64,000 nucleotides of DNA from Earliella scabrosa (Eukaryota; Basidiomycota; Agaricomycetes; Polyporales; Polyporaceae), in contig JABYQQ010000015.1 of the NCBI GenBank assembly GCA_022605405.1, forward strand, positions 744,001 to 808,000, read 5' to 3'. The position numbers and the translations under genes were made by a program. Each line of letters starts with the position of its first letter. The stretch's first letter is position 1. Of the stretch, positions 20,942-30,652 are shown piece after piece. The notes under the pieces were generated by a model. That model ran no database searches. It was not told where the DNA came from and was given only the letters and a program-made list of their open reading frames with translations.

Positions 20942-23900
20942 ATGTCCTCTGTGAAGGTCGGCTCGGACGACTCGGTACGAGTCCCGAAGCTCGAGTCGAG
21001 CGGTAGCAATTGGGTCCTCTACAAGGCCCGATTGACTTGGGCCGCAGATGCGAAGGGAGTGGCGGGGCACCTCGACGGTACGTCGAAGGAGCCCACAGCG
21101 CCGTCGAGCTCGGCTGTCACGGTTACTACGAGCGCATCAACTTCGGGTACATCAGCGTCAACCGCTAGCCAGTCCGCGTCGACCGGCACAGCCTCCACAA
21201 CGACCACGTCCTCAGTCGACCCCACGGAGCAAAAGAAGTACGAAACGGACCTTGCTGAATGGCGAAAGGGGGAGGCCGTCGTCAAGCAGCTCATTGCCAG
21301 CACCATCCCCGACTCCGTCTTCATGAAGGTCAAGGAGCAGCCCAACGCTCATCAGATCTGGGAGGCGATCGCCAAGGGCTTCGAGAAGAAATCGCGTATG
21401 GTCACGGTGGACCTCCGGCGACGACTCCAGGACTCTCGCTGCGGCGAGAAGGACGACGTTCGCGCGCACTTCGAGAAGATGCGCAACATGCGCGAGACCC
21501 TCGCAGCCATGGGCAACCCTCCTGACGACGACGACTTCTACGCGATGGTGTACGGCTCCATGCCGCCGTCGTACGATCCCTTTCTCGCTGCCGTCGGCTA
21601 TCACATCAGCAGCCCGGATGAGCTGATGGACAGCCTGATCGAGCAGTACGAGCTCCGTCTGCTGCGATCAAAGCCGGGCCGCAACCGGGACGCGAACGAC
21701 GTCGCGTTGAGCGCCAATGACAAGGGCAGCAGCTCGCAGCCTAAGTCGAAGCGCAACCGTGAGTGTCATAACTGTCACAAGAAGGGACACTACATACGGG
21801 AGTGTCGAGCGCCAGGGGGAGGGAAGTACGTGGACAAGTCGAAGGACAAGAGCAAGGAGAAGGAGACCGCCGCTGCTGCCGAGGCCAAGGAGGCGACCAC
21901 CGCTCCGAAGCAGAAGGATGAAGCGTGGCTCGTCTACGGCGCATGCGGCTGGGACGCGAACAACAACGATGATGACATGCCGGACCTCGTGTCGGTGTCA
22001 GACTCTGAGTCGGAGCCGGGCAGTGACGTCGGAAACGCGAACGAGTTCGAACACGGCGAGCCCATCCCAAGTGACCTCCCGCAGTTCCTTGACGACTTCT
22101 TCATCGGCTCCGATCGCGCGCACGTTGCGCAGGACCCCTTCATCACGGACGAGGAGGTCCTCTTTGACTCGGGCGCAACGCGGCACATGTCCCCGTACCG
22201 CCACCGCTTCATCAACTACACCGCCATCCCTGTAAAGTCCATCCACGCCGCCGATCAGCACATCTTCAAAGCGGTCGGGAAGGGCGACATGTACATCGAC
22301 TTACCAAACGGGGACAGCACACGTCGCGTGCTCCTCCGAGATGTCCTTCACGCGCCCACAATGGGCGTGACGCTCGTGTCCATCAGCCGCATCACCTCGA
22401 CCGGCGCATCCGTGAAGTTCGAGGGCGACAAGTGTCGCATCTTCAACCCGAATGGGGAGCTGGTTGCCGTCATCGCGAAGTTGAACGGCCTGTATCGTCT
22501 GCGCATTCCGAGGAACGAGACCGCAGCACCGGCGGACGAGGTAGACGACGGGGAGCAGCGCATCATGACGCTGGACGAGCTCCATCGCACCCTGGGACAC
22601 ATCGCACCGCGCACTGCGCAGACAATGGTCGCGAACGGCATGGTCGAGGGCGTCCAACTCGAGCCGTCGAGTGAGCCTGTCCAGTGCTCGTCTTGTGAGG
22701 CCGGGAAGATGACGCGTAAACCTATTTCAAAGGAACGTGTTAGACCGCGGTCCATGGAGATAGGCGGAGAACTCCACTCCGATGTCTGGGGCCCTGCATC
22801 AACCCAGACCTTCGGCGGCCGTCGCTATGCGTCCACATTCACGGACGACCACTCACGCTACTCCAAGCTCTACCTAATGCGGACCAAGGACGAGACCCTT
22901 GCCTCGTACCGCAAGGTTCGCGCATTCTACCTCACTCAGAAGAGCGCGCGGATCAAGTGCCTCCACTCCGATCGCGGAGGCGAATACCTAAGCGACGAGT
23001 TCACGAAGCTTCTGGACGAGGACGGCACGGTGCGAAAACTCACGACGCATGACACGCCGGAGTACAACGGCGTGAGCGAACGCGGCTGGCGCTCGATCTT
23101 CGAGAAGGTCCGGGCCATGCTCCATGAGAGCGGACTCCCCAATGCGCTCTGGGGAGAGGCGGCAAACCATGCCGTCTACCTCAAGAACATCACCGCTACG
23201 AGCGCCCTTGACGGCAAGACCCCGTGGGAGGTGTTCTGGGGCACGAAGCCCAACATCGCCCACCTTCACCCGTGGGGATGCGAGGTGCGCGTACACTCGC
23301 CTGGAGGCTCGAAGCTCTCCGGTCGTGCTGTCACCGGCCGCTGGGTCGGGTTCGATGCCGAGTCCGATGCACATCGCATCTACTGGCCCGACCGCCGCAC
23401 CGTGACGGTCGAGCGTAGCGTGCGTTTCCCAGACACGCGCGGAGATGTCGAGATCGAGCTCGAGGGGGAGAAGGAGGTCAGTACTCACCAAAACGAGCCC
23501 GATACCTCGCCATCCGATACCTCGCCATCCACCCCGCCCACTCCATCTGCCTCCAAACCCGCACCCAGTCCTACTGAGACCGCGCCATCGCGTGTTGACG
23601 CGCCAGACGTCCTAGGGAAGGCCTTCGAGAAACCTGCGGAGGGCCGTACGAAGCGGGTGAGAGCCGAGAGCGACTGGTTGCGTCGCTTGAGGTCCGGAGA
23701 AGGGAGTGCCACAGGCCGGGCCAAAGACCCGGTGATCCCGCGTGGAGCACAGGCCGGGACAAGGCAGACGACGGTCGAGGAGGTGCCGGATGAGGACGAG
23801 GTGGCGGCAGTGGTTGCGGAGGCTGCAGATGAGGAGCGTGTTGAGTTGGCAATGGCGGCCGCGATGGGAGAAGGCGAGTGCATCGAGCCGACGTACCAGG

Positions 23901-25438
23901 AAGCCAAGAGACGCCCAGACTGGCCGAAATGGGAGGAGGCTATTCAAGCGGAGCTTAAATCGCTCGTCGCAAATGGCACTTGGCGCGTCGTCGAGAGGCC
24001 TTCCTCCGCCAACGTCGTGGACTCGAAGTGGGTCCTACGGGTCAAGAAGAACGCGGCGGGCGAGATCGACAAGTACAAGGCTCGACTCGTCGCCCGTGGC
24101 TTCACGCAGATCCACGGCGTCGACTACTACGAAACATTCGCACCCGTCGCCAAGCTCTCCTCCTTCCGCTTGATCCTCGCCATCGCAGCACGCAACGGCT
24201 GGCAAGCCGACACGTTCGACTTCAACAGCGCGTACCTCAACTCGGTGCTCGACGAGGAGGTCTACCTGGAGCAGCCACCCGACCACGAGTTTGCGGACCG
24301 GAAGCGTTACGTCCTGCGGCTGGAGAAGGCACTGTATGGACTAAAGCAGGGCGGCAGAAAATGGTATGAGACGCTTTGCGCCGCTCTCGCTGACTTGCAG
24401 TTCAAACGCGCCGAAGCAGACTACGGCGTGTTCTTCCTCCGCAGCAGCCAGCATCTTGTCATCCTCGCTATCCACGTCGACGACTGCCTCATTACAGGCA
24501 GTTCCCCCTCTCTGCTGAAGGCGTGCAGGGCCAAACTCGGTGCGAAATACAAGCTGACCGACCTCGGTCCCGCGCAGTGGCTCCTCGGCATCAAGATCTC
24601 GCGCGATCTCGACGCCCGCACCCTCTCTCTCTCTCAGCACGCATACATCGACGCGATCCTCACACGCTTCAACTTCACGGACTTGAAGCCCATCTCAACA
24701 CCCATGGACCCCCACCTCCAGCTCTCGAAGACGCAGTGCCCGGAGAGCGCAGCTGACGTCGCACGCATGCGCCGCGTTCCGTACAAAGAGGCGATCGGCT
24801 CGCTGATGTACGCAGCCATGGGCACGCGACCGGACATCGCGTTCGCCGTCTCGACTTTAGCGCAATTCTCTCAGAACCCCGGCTGGGTCCACTGGGAGGC
24901 CGTCAAGCGGGTTTTCCGCTACTTGCTGGGCACGAAGGAGCTCTCGTTGGTCTATGGAGGGGAGAGGAAGGGGCTTGAGGGTTTTGTGGACGCAGATGGC
25001 GCGTCACAGGAGCACCGCCGCGCAATCACCGGGTACGTCTTTCTAGTCGACGGCGGCGCTATATCCTGGGCTTCCAAGAAGCAAGAGCTCGTCACGCTCT
25101 CGACGGCCGAGTCCGAGTACGTCGCCGCCACGCACGCTGCGAAGGAGGCCATCTGGCTTCGTCGCCTCATTGGGGAAGTCTTCCGACCGCTCTCCGAACC
25201 CACTCCGCTCCACTCGGACAGCAAGTCCGCCATCGCTCTCACGCAAGACGGCTCGTACCACGCCCGCACCAAACACATCGACATTCGTTATCATTTCATC
25301 CGCTATTCTATCGAGGCCGGCTCTATCCGACTCATCTACTGCCCCACGGACGACATGACGGCTGACGCCTTAACAAAGGCCCTACCCAGCGTCAAGGTGA
25401 AGCATTTTGCCGTCGCGCTCGGGCTCGCGCAGGCTTGA
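20942..25438 (+). CDS. Copia Gag-Pol polyprotein
   Basis: A single 1498-aa polyprotein for capsid, protease, integrase, reverse transcriptase and RNase H. The ATG at 20942 follows ACC. The Gag domain ends with the zinc knuckle CHNCHKKGHYIREC (about 275-288). The protease active site is FDSGATRHM (about 408). Integrase has a GAG-pre-integrase HHCC zinc region (LHRTLGH ... CSSCEAGK, about 545-585) and a DDE core: HSDVWGPAS (about 611), HSDRGGEY (about 676) and YNGVSERGW (about 708). A Ser/Pro/Thr-rich linker of about 850-950 contains a short tandem repeat (DTSPSDTSPS). Reverse transcriptase has WVLRVKKNAAGEIDKYKARL and the catalytic IHVDDC (about 1176, HVDD in place of YVDD). RNase H has FVDADGA, STAESEYVAATHAAKEAIWL, DSKSAIAL and RTKHIDIRYHFIR. 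No inactivating change was seen. Gag and Pol share one frame without a shift signal. Confidence 0.97.
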   Translation: MSSVKVGSDDSVRVPKLESSGSNWVLYKARLTWAADAKGVAGHLDGTSKEPTAPSSSAVTVTTSASTSGTSASTASQSASTGTASTTTTSSVDPTEQKKYETDLAEWRKGEAVVKQLIASTIPDSVFMKVKEQPNAHQIWEAIAKGFEKKSRMVTVDLRRRLQDSRCGEKDDVRAHFEKMRNMRETLAAMGNPPDDDDFYAMVYGSMPPSYDPFLAAVGYHISSPDELMDSLIEQYELRLLRSKPGRNRDANDVALSANDKGSSSQPKSKRNRECHNCHKKGHYIRECRAPGGGKYVDKSKDKSKEKETAAAAEAKEATTAPKQKDEAWLVYGACGWDANNNDDDMPDLVSVSDSESEPGSDVGNANEFEHGEPIPSDLPQFLDDFFIGSDRAHVAQDPFITDEEVLFDSGATRHMSPYRHRFINYTAIPVKSIHAADQHIFKAVGKGDMYIDLPNGDSTRRVLLRDVLHAPTMGVTLVSISRITSTGASVKFEGDKCRIFNPNGELVAVIAKLNGLYRLRIPRNETAAPADEVDDGEQRIMTLDELHRTLGHIAPRTAQTMVANGMVEGVQLEPSSEPVQCSSCEAGKMTRKPISKERVRPRSMEIGGELHSDVWGPASTQTFGGRRYASTFTDDHSRYSKLYLMRTKDETLASYRKVRAFYLTQKSARIKCLHSDRGGEYLSDEFTKLLDEDGTVRKLTTHDTPEYNGVSERGWRSIFEKVRAMLHESGLPNALWGEAANHAVYLKNITATSALDGKTPWEVFWGTKPNIAHLHPWGCEVRVHSPGGSKLSGRAVTGRWVGFDAESDAHRIYWPDRRTVTVERSVRFPDTRGDVEIELEGEKEVSTHQNEPDTSPSDTSPSTPPTPSASKPAPSPTETAPSRVDAPDVLGKAFEKPAEGRTKRVRAESDWLRRLRSGEGSATGRAKDPVIPRGAQAGTRQTTVEEVPDEDEVAAVVAEAADEERVELAMAAAMGEGECIEPTYQEAKRRPDWPKWEEAIQAELKSLVANGTWRVVERPSSANVVDSKWVLRVKKNAAGEIDKYKARLVARGFTQIHGVDYYETFAPVAKLSSFRLILAIAARNGWQADTFDFNSAYLNSVLDEEVYLEQPPDHEFADRKRYVLRLEKALYGLKQGGRKWYETLCAALADLQFKRAEADYGVFFLRSSQHLVILAIHVDDCLITGSSPSLLKACRAKLGAKYKLTDLGPAQWLLGIKISRDLDARTLSLSQHAYIDAILTRFNFTDLKPISTPMDPHLQLSKTQCPESAADVARMRRVPYKEAIGSLMYAAMGTRPDIAFAVSTLAQFSQNPGWVHWEAVKRVFRYLLGTKELSLVYGGERKGLEGFVDADGASQEHRRAITGYVFLVDGGAISWASKKQELVTLSTAESEYVAATHAAKEAIWLRRLIGEVFRPLSEPTPLHSDSKSAIALTQDGSYHARTKHIDIRYHFIRYSIEAGSIRLIYCPTDDMTADALTKALPSVKVKHFAVALGLAQA

Positions 25439-25445
25439 GGGGGAG
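25436..25445 (+). promoter_or_regulatory. Polypurine tract of copia element
   Basis: GAGGGGGAG directly before the right LTR, overlapping the stop codon of the polyprotein (TGA at 25436-25438). This is the expected plus-strand priming site. Confidence 0.85.
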
Positions 25446-25815
25446 TGTTGAAGGTTGCGGCGGGCCGGCTGAGCAAGCATGCCCGCCCTCGCGCTGGCCT
25501 CGTGTCTCGTATGGACGATCGGTACCTCTCGTCGACGCGCTGCGCGCGTCGGCCGCTCGGTATCCCGCTCTCGCTTATCACTAGTTTCTCCTTATGGTAC
25601 ATTTATGTTCCTGGCGCCCCGCTCTTTTATACTCGATGTCTCTCGTGTCGCCCACCTCAGTCCCGCATACGCGTCCTGACTGAGGTGAGCTCCCTACATT
25701 AGTCTGTCCTAGTGGTGACGTTAGCTTACGCCTATGTAGTCTCTGACTTATTAGGTACCTAGCAATATATCCTAAAGTCCCGCATACGCGTCCTGACTGA
25801 GTCTCTGACTTATTA
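25446..25815 (+). repeat. Right (3') LTR of copia element
   Basis: 370 bp and identical to 20500-20869, followed by the GGATG target duplication. Identity of the LTRs implies recent insertion, since both copies are made equal during reverse transcription. Confidence 0.95.
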
Positions 25816-25820
25816 GGATG

Positions 25821-26997
25821 CACGTAGGACAAGTCGCAGGAAGCTGGTTGGTGTGCGTAATTCCTAAACTGTTGGGCGGCCAGATGTCGTTGACATCGTT
25901 CCCGGTACTAGCTGAAGGGGCTGGTGTCCATTGACGACTCGGAGTCTCGGACGCAGTGACAGTGAAGCTGGACTCGTTGGTCCGGAATCGAGGTCAACAA
26001 AAGCAAGCGCGAGCAAGAAGTGCAAGTACGGATACCTGTAGTTAACGGACCCGTCGCCTTCTCTCCGAGTCAACGTTGTTCAAGGCTCAGGTCAAGTTCG
26101 GCAGATCAACAAGTTTAGAGTTTGCAAGCCACGCGGTCCCGTGACCAACGCGTCACGCAATCCGCGGCGCGTCGCTCTCCCAGGCCCTTCGGACCTTTCG
26201 GACACTCCGTCCGTCCCCCGTCCCCACGCACGCAGCTACAGTAGGCTCCAATACGGGGCCCACACATCGCCGACTCGTTGCGCGCGACCAAACCCAGGAA
26301 AACATAATGGTGTCCATGTTGCGCGCGTGTCAAGGATATGTACACGCGATCATGCATCTTAAAGGGCTTACTAGTGGGGAGGGGCGGAGACGTCAGGAGA
26401 ACCATAGATACATGTTATACAATCCGTTTGTCTTCGTTGCTCATATATTATCGTATACACTCTAGCAGCAGATGCGGGCGATGAAGCGTGCGGATGGGTC
26501 GGATTCGGATGGGAGTGAAAGCGTAACCGAGACTTCGAACGAGGGGAGGGAGATGGATGATGGTCGACGGTGAGGTCTTGAGGTGTGCGAAGCAATATTG
26601 TCGTCGCTGGGAGCATTATGGATGGGGACGGGGAGAGAGCGAGATGAAGGAGCGAGAGCGACGAGAGATAAGAGATGTGAGATGATGAGAGAGACAGGGG
26701 GATGGACAGGGCGGAGGGGAATGAATGAAGTAGCGTTGTTATTTGTAAGTGTCAGACGTCAGAAAGATGCACATGCACATGCAACGAAGAGCCTCGGGGG
26801 AGGGCCTCGTAAGAAGTATGTAAAACTGAAAGTTGAGAGTAGTGCGATGCAAGATGAGGCGGGGAGGAGGGAATGCGTGGACGATGGACGGATGGAAACT
26901 ATGTCAAGTAGAGCGAGCGGCGAGCGCAACGACAGGATTAAATGCAAGCAATGTCTGAAAGCGGGCGCACAGACGGACCGGCAATCAAGCTCTGAGC
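25821..26997. other. Intergenic between copia element and Gid7 gene
   Basis: About 1.2 kb. The right half should be the 3' UTR and downstream region of the Gid7 gene. It is A/G-rich with GAGAGA-like runs at about 26620-26720. No gene was recognised. Confidence 0.45.
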
Positions 26998-29900
26998 TCA
27001 GAACAGCGCAGTCGTCGACCCCATGCCATACCCGCCCTCCGAGTCCATAGGCACCCCCGCCGCCGATGCCGCCACCGAACTCGACGCCGCCCCCGCCGAA
27101 CTCGACGCACCCGCGTCCCACCTTCCCTTCCCCTTCCCCTTCCCATTCTCCTCCACCTCACCGCGCGGCGCCTCCGACGCCACGACCGTCGCCGTCGCCG
27201 CAGCAGCGAGGGCCTCAGGCGGAGGCGGTTCCCAGATCCGCACCGTCTTGTCGTCCGAGCACGACGCGAACATGCGCTCATTGACGGGGTTCCACGCGAC
27301 CGAGTTCACCGAGCCCTCGCCGTGCCCCGACAGCGTCTCGAGCAGCGCGCCCGTGTCCCGGTGCCAGATGTACACGTTCCCATCTGGTCGGGCGCGCCGG
27401 CGTCGGGTCGGGTCGGGGGCAGTAGTCGGACGCAAACGAAGGGAGGGAGGGAGAGAATGGAAGGAATGGGAGGGGCCGGCGGAGTCAGATTGACGCGGAG
27501 CGCGCGGGTTGAGGAACGAGGAACGGGGGTGCAAAAGACGGAGCGACGGAGCACAGAACAAGGGCCGAAGCGCGGTCAGCTACGGGATGGCCGGAGAAGA
27601 CGAAGATGGAGAGGGGAGGAAACGCACCTTCGCTCCCACTGACGACAAAGTTGCTGTCGACGCCGCCAAAGCCGCTCCGGATGACGTGCTTCGACTGGCT
27701 GTGGCCCGAGTACTTGCGCACGACCTGCTCCGTCGCCAGGTCCAGCAGCTGGATCTCCTGTGCGAACGCCTCGGCATCAGCATCAACATCCACGTCTCAG
27801 ACCTCCCACAGTCGCGGGCTCTCGGGCTTTCAGAAGGAAGAAGGACAGCGGAAGGAAGACGTACAGCTTGGGGCCCGTGCTCGGACGCACGGTTGATCAA
27901 CGCATACTGCGAGTCCGCCGAGATCTTCACGCTCGTGAGCTCGCCCTCGAGCCGTATCGACCTGTGAACGCCGGGCAGCCAATCAGCGTCCTCTGCTTAC
28001 ACACCACCACAACCGACACCCCGCGAAGACCACACAGAGGAAACACGCACGATTCGGGCTGCTTCGTGCTCAGGTCGTAGATGATGATCCGCGTCTCCGA
28101 CGAGCTCTTGTTCGCGCTCGCGCCCGTGTTCGCGCCGGGCACCGCGCCGGCGCCGCCCTGAGGTGCTGCCGCGTCCTGCGGGTTCGCAGCTGTCGCCGCT
28201 GGGGAGTCGTACATCCCCACTGCTACGAGCCGGGTGAAGTCTGGGGTGACCATGAGGTCGGTCACCCGGATGGACGTCCGCTCCCACGTATCGCGCATTT
28301 TCCCGTCGGCATCCTAGAGCACGAGCGGGAGACAAGGTCAGGACGTCAGGACGGCCGGCGACATATGCGTGTGTTGTGTTCGGACCGGACGGACAGAGGA
28401 CGTACCCAAAGGAAGATCTTGCGGTCCAGTCCGCCGGAGATGAAACCCGAGCCGTCGGGGAGCCATGCTAGGGAGGTGACTACGTCCGAGTGCGAGTCGA
28501 GGACGCGCATGCATAGGCCTGTCTAGAAGAACGCGCCGACACATGTGAGCGGTCTGCAGTGCGCACGGCTCGAACGCGACGTACCCGTGTGTTCCACAGC
28601 CTGATGAAGTGTTCCGCAGCAGTCAGTAATATTGAGTCGTCTAATGACCACGCTACACATCCGACGGGATAAGGGTGATCCCGCAGAATGAACTCTGGGT
28701 GGAACGCCCTCGACTGGAAGCCTTTGTCAAACTGTCGAAAAAGTTACGTCAGTTTTTGTCCACTACTCACATTCAATCACAAGAGTGTAAGGTCGACGTA
28801 CCTCTACACGCCAGATGACGGCTGTCTTATCCTTGCTCGCTGTTGCTAGATATCGACCACTATGGCTCCACTCCAGATTCCAAACCTCATCGGTATGCAC
28901 CTCGAGGATTGTTGTCGTGACGCGCGGGAATGCATCACGGTCGCAGATATGGTCGTTGTATAATGAGTAAGATCGGTTCTTCAGCGGCATATTGTGGTAG
29001 AGACACCGGCTCTGCTGGAACGCGCGGGCTTGCTCGAGCAGGGTGGCGAATCGTCGTTGGGGGATCATCACGGAGGAAGGTATATATCCTGCAGGGCGTG
29101 AGAAAGGTCGGCTGCGACGGAGCGTTCATATTCGACTCACGTTGCAGGTCCATCAGCAGTCGTCTTCTAGATGTGCCACCCGCACCGTCCCAGCCGACTT
29201 GCAGTCGTAGGTCGTCCGGGTCCGAGCACATTAGAAGACTGTCGGGGGTGACTCGGTCGACATGTGTTTACGGCATTGACCGAAATAAGGATGGACGTAC
29301 CTTGAGAGAGCATGTAGGTGGTCGAGTTCGGGATTTAGAGGGGCGAGCTCATTCCGCAGTACCTGCAGCGCTGCAGTCGTCTTACCCGCTTCGAGATACT
29401 CCAGATACTTCTGCTTTGCGATAAGGAACTTGGCATCCTGACAGGGTACATGAGATGGACATTACGACCCCAGGAGCAACACGATGGCACTCACCCACAA
29501 TCCCTCGCCCTCTGTAACACCCAATCGCATAAGCGCAGCCTCGGCCGAATCCCATGATGCGTCAAGAATACACCTCCGGAACTCCGCCACCTCTGGTGTT
29601 TCCATGATGTACCCGGACTCTGCTTCTAGGGTGGCCGCCGATTCCCTACGCGAACGCATGCCCCAGTTACAGCAGGGGCGAGACAGAGCAATAGAAAGAG
29701 GGTGTACTCACATGTAGCCAACATCCCGTAGACTCTGTATCACCAGCCGAACGAACTCCTCTCTATCGACGTAGGAGTCGTCGTATAGTGTGCTCCCCGG
29801 CAACGAAACTCTTGCGACGGACGACCGGTGCCTCTCGGGTGCATGCCCATCCAGCTCTCCAGCAGACAGGTGCTTTGACGATCCGTTCGTGTACGGCTGG

Positions 29901-30652
29901 GAGAAACCATTGCTCTTCACGAGTCCGGTCTTGTGCCCGTTTGATGGGCCCGCAGACGAAGGGCCTGCCTCGGGATGAGAGTCTAGGGAGACCGAGAACG
30001 CAGAGTCTCTATCGCTGTCCGTGAGCCTCATGCTAGCAATGCGCAGAGAAGCGGGTGCTGAAGTAGAATCAGTCGAGATGAGGGGGCGTTCGAGGGAGGC
30101 ACGCAGGTTGGAAGGAGGGGTCGTGCGGGGGTCGACTCTTTGTCTCTTACGAGCGCGAGAGAGCTCCGGGTCTGCGTCAAGAGAGTGGGCGGACGGTGGT
30201 GAAGACTGGAGGATGCCAGAGGACGGGTGGAGGTAGGACAAAGGGGTGGAGGAGGAGAGAGCAGCAGAGGCCGGGTACTCTGCAGAGCGGGCTTCGGCGT
30301 CGCCCTCTTCGAGCTCAGACCGCGTGCGGGTGTGGGGGACGGTGCTGAGGGACGTGCGGGGTGCTGTGCGGCGAGTCGGGGAGGAGGAGGACGGGGAGAA
30401 GGCGAAGGCGGAATGGAGGGAGGACTGGTCGGATTCCAGTGCTGGGGTCTGGTGCGGCGTGGTGACCCGCGCTGGACTGGGGCTTGTGCGTGGATCAATG
30501 GTGACGATGGGCGGGCGGGGACGGGGAGAGAGCGAGCAGGGCTCGATCGCGGGGACCGGGCTGGGGCAGACGATGGTCGTAGTATCAGTCAAGATGCGAG
30601 TCGGGGCGTGCCATGCTCGTCGTCCGTCCGCACAACCGCGGCGGAGTAGCAA
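26998..30652 (-). CDS. Gid7 / WDR26-like WD-repeat subunit of the CTLH (GID) E3 ligase
   Basis: Homologue of Gid7/WDR26, the WD-repeat scaffold of the GID/CTLH ubiquitin ligase. Exons (minus): ~30652-29712, 29495-29645, 29301-29437, 29141-29238, 28802-29088, 28585-28731, 28406-28522, 28051-28313, 27865-27961, 27628-27757, 26998-27383; all phases match from 30652 down. Order: Ser/Pro-rich N-terminus with an NLS-like RARKRQR; LisH/CTLH-CRA region ([17 protein letters not shown], then [12 protein letters not shown], then [19 protein letters not shown] and [20 protein letters not shown]); [20 protein letters not shown]; then WD repeats ([56 protein letters not shown]). The tail is Gly/Ala/Ser-rich. 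The 5' end is open: the N-terminal exon has no in-frame ATG before about 30024 (MRLTDS), so the start lies either there or in an unseen upstream exon. The intron 27384-27627 (244 nt) is unusually long. Confidence 0.9.

Larger units (their letters stand above)
20495..25820 (+). mobile_element. Complete Ty1/copia LTR retrotransposon with target duplication
   Basis: The element proper is 20500-25815, flanked by the 5-bp target duplication GGATG at 20495-20499 and 25816-25820. It has two 370-bp LTRs, a primer binding site directly after the left LTR, one open gag-pol frame and a purine tract directly before the right LTR. The domain order protease - integrase - reverse transcriptase - RNase H assigns it to Ty1/copia (Pseudoviridae-type). 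I found no difference between the two LTRs and no stop or frameshift in the coding frame. It is therefore a young and potentially autonomous insertion, sitting in a gene-poor stretch next to the WD relic. Confidence 0.96.

Noticed and set aside
22301..23491. Antisense open frames in the copia polyprotein
   Set aside because: They are mirror frames of a highly biased coding sequence and have no motifs.
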